DNA of 64,000 bases from Arthrobacter sp. DWC3 (GCF_002929375.1 NZ_PJIP01000002.1:143470-207469); one strand, 5' to 3'; counted from the stretch's first letter, positions 27,601-38,788 are shown. The notes: generated by a model not told the origin, from the letters alone. Numbers and translations: made by a program.

Positions 27601-28707
27601 CTACTTGGGGCTGGCGGCCGAATCGACCGTGATCTCGCCCGCGATGATCTGTTCCTTCAGCTCGTCGAGCTTGGTCTGCAGATCGGCCGGCACGTTGGCC
27701 TCCTGGTCGTGGAACGGCGCGAGCGCCACTCCACCGTTCTCCAGGGTGCCCACGTACGGGGTGTTGTCGAAGTTGCCCTCGACGTCCGTGCTGATGACGT
27801 CCTCGACGGCGTCGCCCATGAGCTTCATGACGGAGGTGAGGATGAACTCCTCGCCCTTGCCGGCGGTCTCGTAGCCGTCGGAGTCGACCCAGATGGCCTT
27901 GACGTCCTTGCCGGCGCCGTTGGCCTCGATGACGGCGTCGAGCGTGCCCGAGCCCACGGGACCCGCGACCGGCATGATGATGTCGGCGCCCTCGTTGATG
28001 AAGTTCTGGGTGTTGGTCTTGCCGGCGGCCGCGTCCTCGAAGTTGCCGACGAAGGTGCCGTTCTGGCTCTCCTTGTCCCAGCCGAGCAGCTGCACGTCGC
28101 CGCCGGTCTCCTCGTTGAAGTAGGCCACGCCCTCGGCGAAGCCGTCCATGAAGATGGTCACGGTGGGGATGTTGATGCCGCCGTAGGTGGCCACCTTGCC
28201 GGTCTCGCTCGTCGCCGCGGCCGTGTAGCCGGCGAGGAAGGCCGCCTGGGCCGTGTCGTAGATGATCGGCTTGACGTTGTCGAGCGTGATCGAGTTGTCG
28301 TCGACGATCGCGAAGTTCGCATCCGGGTTCGCCTCGGCGGCGGACTTCGTGGTGTCGGCGAGCAGGAAGCCGACGGTGACCGTCAGGTTGCAGCCGGCCT
28401 GGACCATCTGGTCGACGTTGGGGCCGAAGTCGGTCTCGGCCTGCGACTCGGCCTGGTTGATCTTGATCCCCAGGTCCGTCTCCGCCTTCTTCAGTCCCTC
28501 GTAGCTGGACTGGTTGAACGAGCGGTCGTCGAATCCGCCCGAGTCGGAGACGATGCAGCCGAGGTAGTCGGAGTCGGCCTCGGCGCCGCCTCCGGACGAG
28601 TCCTCGGCCGGCGGCGCGCCGCAGCCGGCGAGGACGAGGGCCGATACGCCGAGAACGGCGGCGGACAGACCGGTTCCGCGCGAAAACTTGCGCAGTGAGT
28701 TCTTCAA
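27601..28707 (-). CDS. BmpA/PnrA family nucleoside-binding lipoprotein
   Basis: The 368 aa protein has a lipoprotein signal (n-region KNSLRKFSRG, core, lipobox LVLAGC with Cys at about 29) and a BMP-domain binding fold (GCIVSDSGGFDDRSFNQSSY near residue 50). BmpA/PnrA proteins bind purine or pyrimidine nucleosides for the associated ABC importer. I chose the TTG at 28707, preceded by GGAGG at 28712-28716, because it gives a compact signal peptide; a GTG at 28734 has no ribosome binding site. The 222-base gap upstream to the M20 gene shows no clear gene. Confidence 0.9.
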   Translation of the reverse strand: MKNSLRKFSRGTGLSAAVLGVSALVLAGCGAPPAEDSSGGGAEADSDYLGCIVSDSGGFDDRSFNQSSYEGLKKAETDLGIKINQAESQAETDFGPNVDQMVQAGCNLTVTVGFLLADTTKSAAEANPDANFAIVDDNSITLDNVKPIIYDTAQAAFLAGYTAAATSETGKVATYGGINIPTVTIFMDGFAEGVAYFNEETGGDVQLLGWDKESQNGTFVGNFEDAAAGKTNTQNFINEGADIIMPVAGPVGSGTLDAVIEANGAGKDVKAIWVDSDGYETAGKGEEFILTSVMKLMGDAVEDVISTDVEGNFDNTPYVGTLENGGVALAPFHDQEANVPADLQTKLDELKEQIIAGEITVDSAASPK

Positions 28708-28929
28708 AATGCCTCCAGGAGAGAAATGCGCCACGGGTACGAGTACCAGTGAGTGACCATCCCGGGTCTCATGCGATCCGAGGCTCTGTTGTCACTGGAA
28801 GACCGTGGCGCCGCGACACCGTCGGTGCAGCACGTATGCGAACATCCTAAGCGCCAAGTGACGGGGAGCACTACACGGCCCGCCCGAGGGGGGGGATCGT
28901 TCGGCTTTCGTTATGCGGGGCCTCGCGCC

Positions 28930-30132
28930 TCAGGCGTCCTCGCCGAACACCACCTGCAGCGCGGCGGCTGCCATGACGCGCACACCGCACCCGATGGCCC
29001 GCTCGTCCGGCGCGTAGTCGCCCCGGTGCAGGTCGAACGTCTCGCCGCCCGGGGTCCGCGTGCCGAGCCGCATCATCGCGCCGGGCACCTCCTGCGTCAT
29101 CCACGCGAAGTCCTCCCCGCCCATGGACTGCGGCGTCAGGACGACGGCATGGGAGCCGAGTTCCGCGCGTGCGGCGGCCTCCAGGAGCCCGGTCTCGGCC
29201 TCCTGGTTCACCACCGGCGGAACGCCGCGGATGTGCTCGAGCCTCACGTCCACACCGAACGGCGCCGCGACCTCGCGCACCGCGCGGTCGAGCATCTCGC
29301 CCGCCGCGTGCCAGGCCTCCCCCTCGAGGCAGCGGAGGGTCCCGGACATGAACCCGTGGGCGGGGATCGCGTTCGGGGCGGACCCCGCGTGGATCTGCCC
29401 CCACACCACCGACACCGCGCTGCGGACGTCGATGCGGCGCGACAGGACGGCCGGGACGTTGACGGCGATGGACGCGAGCGCGAAGACGAGGTCCTCGGTC
29501 AGGTGGGGGCGCGAGGTGTGCCCACCGCGCCCGCTGAGCTCCACGCGGATGGTGTCCGACGCCGACGTGATGGCGCCGATCCGGGTGCCCACGAGGCCGA
29601 CGTCGATCCGCGGGTCGCAGTGCAGGGCCAGGATGCGGGGGACACCGATGAGGACGCCCTGCGCGATCACGTCGAGCGCGCCGCCGGGCATCAGTTCCTC
29701 GGCGGGCTGGAAGATGATCCTCACGGTGCCCGGCAGCGCCTCGTCGGCGTCGATGCCGGCGAGGACGAGCGCGACGCCGAGCATCACGGTGGTGTGGATA
29801 TCGTGGCCGCACGCGTGCGTGACGCCCGTCGAGGCGGACTCGAAGGGAAGGCCCGTCTCCTCGATGATCGGCAGCGCGTCGATGTCGGCGCGCAGCGCCA
29901 GCCGGAGCGGCCCGCGGCCCACGTCCACGAACACGCCCGTCCCCTCGAGCCGCTGGGGCGAGAGCCCCGCCTGCTCGAGCCGGGCCACGAGGACGTCCGT
30001 GGTGCGGTGCTCCTTGTAGGACAGTTCGGGGTGGCGGTGCAGGTCGCGCCGGATCTCCACCAGCTCGTCGTGGAACTGGTCGAGGGCGGCTCCCACCCGG
30101 GAGGTCGGCGTCTGCGTGATGAACGTTTCCAC
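28930..30132 (-). CDS. M20D family amidohydrolase
   Basis: The 400 aa zinc-type peptidase resembles N-acyl-L-amino acid amidohydrolases and hippurate hydrolases. It shows ELSYKEHRT near residue 37, the metal-binding HACGHDIHTTVMLG near residue 107, FQPAEE near 141 and the lid domain motif GRGGHTSRPH near 203; the last metal contact is in the GGEDFAWM region near 345. Physiological substrate is unknown. The GTG start has TAGGCT 6 bases upstream and no Shine-Dalgarno, so the mRNA is probably leaderless. Confidence 0.88.
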   Translation of the reverse strand: METFITQTPTSRVGAALDQFHDELVEIRRDLHRHPELSYKEHRTTDVLVARLEQAGLSPQRLEGTGVFVDVGRGPLRLALRADIDALPIIEETGLPFESASTGVTHACGHDIHTTVMLGVALVLAGIDADEALPGTVRIIFQPAEELMPGGALDVIAQGVLIGVPRILALHCDPRIDVGLVGTRIGAITSASDTIRVELSGRGGHTSRPHLTEDLVFALASIAVNVPAVLSRRIDVRSAVSVVWGQIHAGSAPNAIPAHGFMSGTLRCLEGEAWHAAGEMLDRAVREVAAPFGVDVRLEHIRGVPPVVNQEAETGLLEAAARAELGSHAVVLTPQSMGGEDFAWMTQEVPGAMMRLGTRTPGGETFDLHRGDYAPDERAIGCGVRVMAAAALQVVFGEDA

Positions 30133-30138
30133 CTGCCC

Positions 30139-30144
30139 AGCCTA
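30139..30144 (-). promoter_or_regulatory. -10 box for leaderless M20 amidohydrolase gene
   Basis: TAGGCT on the minus strand, 6 bases before the GTG. Confidence 0.45.
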
Positions 30145-30159
30145 CCGACCGGAGGGCGG

Positions 30160-30188
30160 GCGCCCCCACTCGGGACCGAAGGGGGCGC
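30160..30188 (-). terminator. Hairpin after the mannose-1-phosphate guanylyltransferase gene
   Basis: GCGCCCCC pairs with GGGGGCGC around a 13-base loop in the gap between this gene's stop and the M20 gene start. Confidence 0.6.
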
Positions 30189-30225
30189 GCCGTTCGACAG
30201 ATCGCCTCCCGGCGGGGCGTCGGTC

Positions 30226-31365
30226 CTAGAGCACGTCCGTGTCGCCGCTGGCGCGCAGCCGCTCCACGGCCTTTTTGACCTCCTGGGCGTGCTCCTTCGT
30301 GGTGACGAGCAGGGCGTCGGGGGTGTCGACGATGACGACGTCGTCGATCCCGATCAGCGCGATCACGCGCTTGGTGTCCGACACCACGATGCCCGAGGCG
30401 TGCTCGGAGAACACGCGCGCGCCCTCCCCCATCACCGTGAGCTCGCTGTTCTCCTCCGCCGGGTTCAGGCGGCCGATCGCGGCGAAGTCCCCGACGTCGT
30501 CCCAGTTGAACTCGCCCGGGATCATGGCGACGTCGCCCGCGGCGGCCGCGGGTTCGGCGACGGCGTAGTCGATGGCGATCTTCGGGAGGGTGGGCCAGAC
30601 GCGACGGGCCACCTCGACGCGCTGGGGGGTGTCCCACGCCCCGGCGATCTCCATCAGGCCCGCGTAGAGCTCGGGCTCGTTGGCGGACAGGTGCTTGAGC
30701 ATGAGGTCCACCGGCGCCACGAACATGCCGGCGTTCCACGAGTAGTTGCCGCCCTCGATGTACGCATCGGCGACCTCCTGCGACGGCTTCTCCACGAACT
30801 CGATGACGGCGCGGGCGCTCGGGGCGCCCTCGGCCGCGAGCGACTCCCCGGCGCGGATGTAGCCGAACCCTGTGGAGGCATGGGTCGGCTTGATGCCGAT
30901 CGTGACGATGTACCCGCGGGCCGCCGTGTGGATGGCCTCGCGGACGGCCTCCTGGAACACCTCCACGGGCGCGATCACCTGGTCCGCGGCGAAGGACCCC
31001 ATGATGATGCTCGGGTCCCGCTGGTGCAGGATGGCGGCGGCCAGGCCGATCGCGGCGCCGGAATCCTTCGGCTCCGACTCGAGGACGAGGTTCATGTCCT
31101 CGATCTCCGGCAGCTGCTCGAGGACGGCCCGGCGGTGCACGATCCCGGTGACCACCATGGTGCGGCCGTCGCACAGGGGCCGGAGGCGGTCGTAGGTGGC
31201 GCGGATCAGGGTGCTGCCGGACCCGGTGAGGTCGTGCAGGAACTTCGGGGCGGCCGCCCTGGAGAGGGGCCACAGGCGCGTGCCGGTGCCTCCCGCGGGA
31301 ATGACGCCATGGAAGCGCTCCAGCGCGTTGTCGGGGGTCTGGGCAGCGGCCCTCTCGGTATTCAT
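30226..31365 (-). CDS. manC: Mannose-1-phosphate guanylyltransferase
   Basis: The 379 aa nucleotidyltransferase makes GDP-mannose from mannose-1-phosphate and GTP. The pyrophosphorylase signature GVIPAGGTGTRLWPLSR starts near residue 19, with PKFLHDL next, EFVEKPS near 185 and NYSWNAGMF near 200. It lacks the phosphomannose isomerase domain of bifunctional forms. The ATG at 31365 fits the family N-terminus; TACCGT lies 7 bases upstream, consistent with a leaderless mRNA. Divergent from sdhC. Confidence 0.92.
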   Translation of the reverse strand: MNTERAAAQTPDNALERFHGVIPAGGTGTRLWPLSRAAAPKFLHDLTGSGSTLIRATYDRLRPLCDGRTMVVTGIVHRRAVLEQLPEIEDMNLVLESEPKDSGAAIGLAAAILHQRDPSIIMGSFAADQVIAPVEVFQEAVREAIHTAARGYIVTIGIKPTHASTGFGYIRAGESLAAEGAPSARAVIEFVEKPSQEVADAYIEGGNYSWNAGMFVAPVDLMLKHLSANEPELYAGLMEIAGAWDTPQRVEVARRVWPTLPKIAIDYAVAEPAAAAGDVAMIPGEFNWDDVGDFAAIGRLNPAEENSELTVMGEGARVFSEHASGIVVSDTKRVIALIGIDDVVIVDTPDALLVTTKEHAQEVKKAVERLRASGDTDVL

Positions 31366-31372
31366 CGCTTCC

Positions 31373-31378
31373 ACGGTA
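31373..31378 (-). promoter_or_regulatory. Possible -10 box for leaderless manC
   Basis: TACCGT on the minus strand, 7 bases before the ATG. Confidence 0.35.
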
Positions 31379-31452
31379 ACCGACGCGCGGGCGCGGGTAC
31401 GGGTGTGCGGCGACCCCGGTGTTAACAAGGTCACAGGTGAGGTCCCCCTAAA

Positions 31453-31481
31453 TTGAACCAGGAGTGTCACCGGCCTAGATT
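31453..31481 (+). promoter_or_regulatory. sdhCDAB promoter
   Basis: TTGAAC (31453-31458), a 17-base spacer and TAGATT (31476-31481) give one of the best promoter matches in the window, about 80 bases upstream of the sdhC ATG. Confidence 0.65.
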
Positions 31482-31566
31482 ATTCTTATCTGAAGAGTGC
31501 TGTCGCACCGGCGTAATCACTGCGTATATCGCGCTAACGCCCATGCGATGCAGGGAGGTAATTTCA

Positions 31567-31950
31567 ATGCCGAAGACACTGACACCAGCAGGCACCCTTT
31601 ACCGGGGCCGTGAGGGCCAATGGTCCTGGGTGGCGCACCGCATCACCGGGGTCGTGATTTTCTTCTTCCTCCTCGTGCACGTGCTCGACACGTCGCTCGT
31701 CCGCGTGTCGCCCGAAGCGTACGACGCCGTGATCGCCTCCTACAAGAACCCGATCATGGGTCTCGGGGAGCTCGGCCTCGTCGCGGCCATCGTGTTCCAC
31801 GCCTTCAACGGCATCCGGCTGATCCTCGTGGACTTCTGGAAGAAGGGCCCCAAGTACCACCGCCAGATGCTCTGGGGCGTCGTGGGCCTCTGGGCGCTCG
31901 TCATGATCGCCTTCTCGATCCGCCATCTCTCGCACGTCTTCGGAGGTTAG
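31567..31950 (+). CDS. sdhC: Succinate dehydrogenase cytochrome b556 subunit
   Basis: The 127 aa protein has three transmembrane helices and the SdhC motif HRITGVVIFFFLLVHVLD, with the heme-ligand histidine of the first helix region near residue 37. A second histidine in VFHAFNGIR marks helix two. It anchors SdhAB and binds heme b and menaquinone. The ATG at 31567 follows GGGAGG (31553-31558), so an in-frame GTG/TTG further upstream is not used. Confidence 0.93.
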   Translation: MPKTLTPAGTLYRGREGQWSWVAHRITGVVIFFFLLVHVLDTSLVRVSPEAYDAVIASYKNPIMGLGELGLVAAIVFHAFNGIRLILVDFWKKGPKYHRQMLWGVVGLWALVMIAFSIRHLSHVFGG

Positions 31951-31955
31951 TACCC

Positions 31956-32423
31956 ATGGCTACCCCAATCATCGAAAGCCCCCGCTCCGGACGCGTGGCA
32001 CCGGGCTACTCCCGCACCACCAGCTCACGCAGCAACTTCGAGATGGTCGCGTGGCTGTTCATGCGGATCTCGGGGGCCATCCTCGTGGTGCTGATCTTCG
32101 TCCACCTGTACGTCAACCTCGTGGCCGGCGACGGCATCAGCGGGATCGACTTCGGCTTCGTAGCCGGCAAGTGGGCGAGCCCCTTCTGGCAGATCTGGGA
32201 CCTCACCATGCTGTGGCTCGCCATGCTGCACGGCACCAACGGCATCCGCGTGATCATCAACGACTACGCGGACAAGAACAGCACCCGCATGTGGCTGAAG
32301 GGCGTGCTGTACACGGCGACCGTCGTCATCGTGGTCCTCGGCACCCTCGTGATCTTCACCTTCGATCCCTGCCCCGTGATCGACGGCGTGGCCCACGTCG
32401 CCGACTACTGCCCCACTCCGTAG
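31956..32423 (+). CDS. sdhD: Succinate dehydrogenase membrane anchor subunit
   Basis: The 155 aa protein has a soluble N-terminus of about 32 residues and three transmembrane helices; histidines in IFVHLYVN and MLHGTNGIR are likely heme or quinone site residues. It starts 5 bases after the sdhC stop with CGGAGG overlapping the end of sdhC. This corresponds to SdhD in the actinobacterial sdhCDAB arrangement. Confidence 0.9.
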   Translation: MATPIIESPRSGRVAPGYSRTTSSRSNFEMVAWLFMRISGAILVVLIFVHLYVNLVAGDGISGIDFGFVAGKWASPFWQIWDLTMLWLAMLHGTNGIRVIINDYADKNSTRMWLKGVLYTATVVIVVLGTLVIFTFDPCPVIDGVAHVADYCPTP

Positions 32424-32441
32424 CACTACCGCTCAGGAGCA

Positions 32442-32460
32442 GCTGCCGGTCCCCGGCAGC
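32442..32460 (+). other. Intercistronic hairpin between sdhD and sdhA
   Basis: GCTGCCGG and CCGGCAGC form a perfect 8-bp stem with a 3-base loop in the 106-base gap. It may be an mRNA processing or stability element; no terminator-like T tract follows. Confidence 0.5.
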
Positions 32461-32529
32461 CCCAGCACGGCGGGCCCATCGCAGCGCCCCCGGGCACCAC
32501 CACCGGTTTCAACAGAAAGAGCGACCAGC

Positions 32530-34308
32530 ATGCAGGTCCACAAGTACGACGTCGTCATCGTCGGCGCAGGTGGCGCAGGGATGCGCGCAGCCATCGAATC
32601 GGGCCAGCGCGCCCACACCGCCGTCCTGACGAAGCTCTACCCCACGCGCTCCCATACGGGCGCGGCGCAGGGCGGTATGTGCGCGGCACTCGCCAACGTC
32701 GAGGAGGACAACTGGGAGTGGCACACCTTCGACACCGTCAAGGGCGGCGACTACCTCGTCGACCAGGACGCCGCCGAGGTCATGGCGAAGGAGGCCATCG
32801 AGGCCGTCCTGGACCTCGAGAAGATGGGCCTGCCCTTCAACCGCACCCCTGAGGGCCGTATCGACCAGCGCCGGTTCGGCGGCCACACCCGCGACCACGG
32901 CAAGGCGCCCGTCCGCAGGTCCTGCTACGCCGCGGATCGCACCGGGCACATGATCCTCCAGACGCTCTACCAGAACTGCGTCAAGCACAACGTCGAGTTC
33001 TACAACGAGTACTACGTGCTCGACCTGCTGATGGTCGACCAGGAGGTGACGGTCGACGGCGTGACCCGCATCCAGAAGCGCGTGGCCGGCGTCGTCTCCT
33101 ACGACCTCGCCTCGGGAGAGCTGCACGTCTTCCAGGCGAAGTCCGTGGTCTTCGCCTCCGGCGGCGTCGGCAAGGTCTACAAGACGACGTCGAACGCGCA
33201 CACCCTGACCGGCGACGGCATGGGCATCGCGTTCCGCCGCGGCATCCCCCTCGAGGACATGGAGTTCTTCCAGTTTCACCCGACCGGCCTCGCCGGCCTC
33301 GGGATCCTCCTGTCCGAGGCGGCCCGCGGCGAGGGCGCCATCCTCCGCAACTCGGAGGGTGAGCGCTTCATGGAACGCTACGCCCCGACCATCAAGGACC
33401 TGGCGCCCCGCGACATCGTCGCCCGATCCATGGCCAACGAGGTCCGCGAGGGCCGGGGAGCCGGCCCGAACAAGGACTACGTGCTACTCGACCTGACGCA
33501 CCTGGAGCCCGCGCACATCGATGCGAAGCTCCCGGACATCACCGAGTTCGCCCGCACCTACCTCGGTGTGGAGCCCTACACGGAGCCCGTGCCGGTCTTC
33601 CCCACGGCCCACTACGCCATGGGCGGCATCCCGACCAACATCAAGGCCGAGGTGCTGGCGGACAACGACACCGTGGTGCCCGGGCTGTACGCCGCCGGCG
33701 AGGTGGCCTGCGTGTCCGTCCACGGCTCCAACCGCCTCGGGACCAACTCGCTGCTCGACATCAACGTCTTCGGCAAGCGCGCCGGCCTCGCCGCCGCGGA
33801 GTACGCCCTCACCGCGGACTTCGTGGAGATCCCCGAGAACCCAACGGTCGAGACCGAGGAACTCCTCAACCGGGCACGCAGCTCCGAAGGCGGGGAGCGC
33901 GTGGCGCTGATCCGCAAGGAGCTGCAGGACGTCATGGACGCCAATGTCCAGGTGTTCCGCACGGAGGAGACGCTGCTCGAGGCACTGCGTGTCATCGATA
34001 CGCTGGAGGAGCGGTACACGCGCATCACGGTGCAGGACAAGGGCAAGCGCTTCAACCTGGACCTGCTCGAAGCCGTGGAGCTCGGGTTCCTCCTCGACAT
34101 GGCGAAGGTCATGACCGCGGCGGCCCTGCACCGGAAGGAGTCCCGCGGGGGCCACTTCCGCGAGGACTACCCCGAGCGCGACGACGAGAATTTCATGACC
34201 CATTCCATGGCCTACAAGGACCCCAGCGCCACTGCCACCAGCGGCGTCCGCCTTGAGACCAAACCGGTGATCTTCACCCGATACCAGCCCATGGAGCGTA
34301 AGTACTGA
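32530..34308 (+). CDS. sdhA: Succinate dehydrogenase flavoprotein subunit
   Basis: The 592 aa catalytic subunit oxidises succinate to fumarate with covalent FAD. The Rossmann motif VIVGAGGAGMRAA is at residues 9-21, the FAD-linking histidine is in TRSHTGAAQGG (about residue 40), and the active-site stretch HPTGL is near residue 253. The FAD-domain motif SNRLGTNSLLD lies near residue 403. Length is typical. TGA overlaps the ATG of sdhB by one base. Confidence 0.97.
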   Translation: MQVHKYDVVIVGAGGAGMRAAIESGQRAHTAVLTKLYPTRSHTGAAQGGMCAALANVEEDNWEWHTFDTVKGGDYLVDQDAAEVMAKEAIEAVLDLEKMGLPFNRTPEGRIDQRRFGGHTRDHGKAPVRRSCYAADRTGHMILQTLYQNCVKHNVEFYNEYYVLDLLMVDQEVTVDGVTRIQKRVAGVVSYDLASGELHVFQAKSVVFASGGVGKVYKTTSNAHTLTGDGMGIAFRRGIPLEDMEFFQFHPTGLAGLGILLSEAARGEGAILRNSEGERFMERYAPTIKDLAPRDIVARSMANEVREGRGAGPNKDYVLLDLTHLEPAHIDAKLPDITEFARTYLGVEPYTEPVPVFPTAHYAMGGIPTNIKAEVLADNDTVVPGLYAAGEVACVSVHGSNRLGTNSLLDINVFGKRAGLAAAEYALTADFVEIPENPTVETEELLNRARSSEGGERVALIRKELQDVMDANVQVFRTEETLLEALRVIDTLEERYTRITVQDKGKRFNLDLLEAVELGFLLDMAKVMTAAALHRKESRGGHFREDYPERDDENFMTHSMAYKDPSATATSGVRLETKPVIFTRYQPMERKY

Positions 34309-35096
34309 TGAGCACCGAAACGATGGAAAAGGAGCCGGCCTCCAAGGTCGAGCTCGCACCCGGTGTCGGCGGCGGCGGAGAGATCCCCACGTTCGACATC
34401 ACCCTGAAGGTCCGCCGCTACAACCCGGAGGTCTCCGACGAGGCCCACTGGGACGAGTGGAAGCTGACCATGTACGGCACGGACCGCGTGCTGGACGCGC
34501 TGCACAAGGTCAAGTGGGAGCACGACGGCTCGGTCTCGTTCCGCCGCTCCTGCGCGCACGGCGTGTGCGGCTCGGACGCCATGCGGATCAACGGACGCAA
34601 CCGGCTGGCCTGCAAGACGCTGCTGAAGGACCTCGACACGTCCAAGCCCATCCTCGTGGAGCCCATCAAGGGCCTGCCGGTGGAGAAGGACCTGATCGTG
34701 GACATGGAGCCGTTCTTCCAGTCCTACCGCGAGATCATGCCGTTCCTGATCAGCAAGGGCCACGAGCCCGCGAAGGAACGACTGCAGTCCGCCGAGGAGC
34801 GCGACCGCTACGACGACACCACCAAGTGCATCCTGTGCGCCGCGTGCACGTCCTCGTGCCCCGTGTTCTGGACCGACGGCCAGTACTTCGGCCCGGCGGC
34901 CATCGTCAACGCGCACCGCTTCATCTTCGACTCGCGCGACGACGCCGGTGACATGCGCCTCGAGATCCTGAACGACAAGGAAGGCGTGTGGCGCTGCCGC
35001 ACCACCTTCAACTGCTCGGAGGCATGCCCGCGCGGCATCCAGGTCACCAAGGCCATCTCCGAGGTCAAGCAGGCGATCCTGACCCGCAAGATCTGA
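34308..35096 (+). CDS. sdhB: Succinate dehydrogenase iron-sulfur subunit
   Basis: The 262 aa electron-transfer subunit carries three clusters. The 2Fe-2S ligands are in RRSCAHGVCGSDAM and LAC (about residues 81-101), the 4Fe-4S motif is CILCAACTSSCP (near 175), and CRTTFNCSEACPRGI (near 230) supplies the remaining 3Fe-4S and 4Fe-4S ligands. It passes electrons from SdhA to the membrane anchor. The gene ends the operon before a strong bidirectional terminator. Confidence 0.97.
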   Translation: MSTETMEKEPASKVELAPGVGGGGEIPTFDITLKVRRYNPEVSDEAHWDEWKLTMYGTDRVLDALHKVKWEHDGSVSFRRSCAHGVCGSDAMRINGRNRLACKTLLKDLDTSKPILVEPIKGLPVEKDLIVDMEPFFQSYREIMPFLISKGHEPAKERLQSAEERDRYDDTTKCILCAACTSSCPVFWTDGQYFGPAAIVNAHRFIFDSRDDAGDMRLEILNDKEGVWRCRTTFNCSEACPRGIQVTKAISEVKQAILTRKI

Positions 35097-35124
35097 TCCG
35101 GATCTCCGCCGAACATCGGCATCC

Positions 35125-35158
35125 AGGAAGGGCGGCCCCTGCAGGGGCCGCCCTTCCT
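35125..35158. terminator. Bidirectional terminator between sdhB and yihY
   Basis: AGGAAGGGCGGCCCCT and its exact complement form a 16-bp stem with almost no loop between two convergent genes. Confidence 0.8.
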
Positions 35159-35184
35159 GTGTGTGCAGACCGCCTGCCGGTGCG

Positions 35185-36294
35185 TCAGGGATCGCTGCTG
35201 CCCCGCTGGGCGCGGACCCTTCGGCGGCTGCGCTGCCACAGCGACCCGGCCTTCGCCTGGTGTTCGCGGTCGGAGGCGACGCCCGCGTCCGCCGTGCCGA
35301 TCGCGCACCAGGCGGTGGCCAGCAGGTACACCTGGCTGAGCAGGAAGAACCAGATGAACAGCGCGAGGATCACGGCGAAGGACAGCAGGAGCGGGTTGTT
35401 GCCGAAGGCGCCGAGGATCTGCGCCGAGAACGTCCGCAGCAGGGTGGTGCCGAGACCCGCGATCAGCGCGCCCTGGATCAGCACCCTGCGCGGCATCTCG
35501 ATGGCCGACGCGGAGCGGAACAGGACCACGGCCACGAGGATGTCCAGCAGGATCATCACCGCGAAGCCCGCGGCCTGCGTCATGAGCTGGCTCACGGCGT
35601 TCAGGCGCAGGACGGTGAGCAGGGCGCCGACGGTGTTGTTCGCCACCACGCCGAGTCCCGTGGTCACCACCATGATCACCCCGAGGAGCGCGAGGGTGCC
35701 GAGGTCCCTCACCCAGAGGACCACGGGGTGGACCGCGACGGGCGGCAGCGCGAATATGCCGCGCATGGCCTGCCGCATCCCCCCGATCCAGCCGAGGGCC
35801 GTGACGAGCATGACCACGGAGGACACCACGATCGCCCAGCCCAGCCCGCTGGTGACCTCGAAGAGCCGGTCGGCGGTCACGAGGCCGCTCTCGCCGCCCT
35901 CCTTCCCGATGAGCCCTGGCACCGCCTGGTCGAGGGCGTCGACCGAGAGGGTGCGGAGGTTCTCGTCGCCCGCGATGACGATCCCGAGGGCGGCGAACGC
36001 GACGACGAGGAGCGCCGCGATGGCGAAGAACAGGCGGTAGGCCAGTCCTGCCGCCATCAGGGGTCCGCGGCGCTCGTTGTACAGCAGGAACACCCGGACG
36101 GGTCGCAGCGTGAAGAACCGGCACAGCAGCAGGTCCACCCGCGCGAGCAGGAGCTCGGTCCCACCGATCCCCGATCGGGTCAGCCGCCCCACCTTGACCT
36201 GCGCGTCGATGGCGCGGCGCTGCAGGTCGGGCAGGCTGGCCGGCGACGGCTGGTCAACCCGCGGCGGCTTCGGAGCTGTCAGCGTCTTCGCCAA
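35185..36294 (-). CDS. YihY/virulence factor BrkB family membrane protein
   Basis: The 369 aa product has a hydrophilic N-terminus of about 65 residues and six hydrophobic helices, with the family segment GPLMAAGLAYRLFFAIAAL at the first helix and LLSQVYLLATAWCA near the end. Members are conserved membrane proteins without an established transport activity. The start is a TTG at 36294 with GGAGG about 9 bases upstream, so the gene overlaps the end of the RNA ligase-like gene by 41 bases. Confidence 0.85.
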   Translation of the reverse strand: MAKTLTAPKPPRVDQPSPASLPDLQRRAIDAQVKVGRLTRSGIGGTELLLARVDLLLCRFFTLRPVRVFLLYNERRGPLMAAGLAYRLFFAIAALLVVAFAALGIVIAGDENLRTLSVDALDQAVPGLIGKEGGESGLVTADRLFEVTSGLGWAIVVSSVVMLVTALGWIGGMRQAMRGIFALPPVAVHPVVLWVRDLGTLALLGVIMVVTTGLGVVANNTVGALLTVLRLNAVSQLMTQAAGFAVMILLDILVAVVLFRSASAIEMPRRVLIQGALIAGLGTTLLRTFSAQILGAFGNNPLLLSFAVILALFIWFFLLSQVYLLATAWCAIGTADAGVASDREHQAKAGSLWQRSRRRVRAQRGSSDP

Positions 36295-36853
36295 AGCGCA
36301 GCTCCTCCCTCAGTTTCCACAGCCCCGACGGCACGTGCTCGTACAGTCCCATGCTGCGCACCTCGAAGGAGGCCTCGAAGGCGTGGAGCACCTCGGCGGC
36401 CGCGTCGAGTCCCGCCGCCGAGACGTCGTGGGCCACCGTGACGTGCGGGTGGAACGGGAACTCCAGGTCCCGGTCCAGCGGTCCAGCCTGGAGCTTCGCG
36501 TGCAGCGCCACGCATTCGTCGTAGCCCTCCACGAGGTTCAGGAACACCACGGGCGAGACGGGCCGGAAGGACCCCGTGCCGTGCAGGCGCACCGTGAACG
36601 GGCGCTGCCGGCGCGCCACGGCGCGCACGTGGTCGATGGTCTCGGCCCAGTCCGTCGCGGGCGTGGTGGTGATCAGAGTGATGTGGGGCGGCACCACGGC
36701 CGCCATGGGATCGCCGAAGGACGCCCGCCACGACTCCAGGTCGCCGGCGAGCGGTTCGGGGATGGGGATGGTGACGCCCACGCAGCTACCGCTCGGGCGC
36801 GGGCCGGCGAGGGCTGTCACCACTCCGTGGGGCTGACCGATCGAGGCGCACAT
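36254..36853 (-). CDS. 2'-5' RNA ligase/phosphodiesterase superfamily protein
   Basis: The 199 aa protein carries the two HxT motifs of the 2H phosphoesterase fold: PPHITLI near residue 55 and HPHVTVA near residue 137. Enzymes of this superfamily cleave or join 2'-5' linkages in RNA or small cyclic phosphodiesters; the substrate here is unknown. It starts 3 bases after the trpS stop, so it is probably co-transcribed with xthA and trpS. Confidence 0.88.
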   Translation of the reverse strand: MCASIGQPHGVVTALAGPRPSGSCVGVTIPIPEPLAGDLESWRASFGDPMAAVVPPHITLITTTPATDWAETIDHVRAVARRQRPFTVRLHGTGSFRPVSPVVFLNLVEGYDECVALHAKLQAGPLDRDLEFPFHPHVTVAHDVSAAGLDAAAEVLHAFEASFEVRSMGLYEHVPSGLWKLREELRFGEDADSSEAAAG

Positions 36854-36856
36854 AAA

Positions 36857-38779
<1,923 letters not shown>

Positions 38780-38782
38780 TCA

Positions 38783-38788
38783 ACCTTA
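38783..38788 (-). promoter_or_regulatory. -10 box for leaderless xthA
   Basis: TAAGGT on the minus strand, 7 bases before the GTG. Confidence 0.4.

Noticed and set aside
28753-31425. 890-codon plus-strand frame opposite the M20 and manC genes
   Set aside because: Composition is His/Gly/Val/Arg noise typical of antisense frames in high-GC DNA; both minus-strand genes have clear family motifs.
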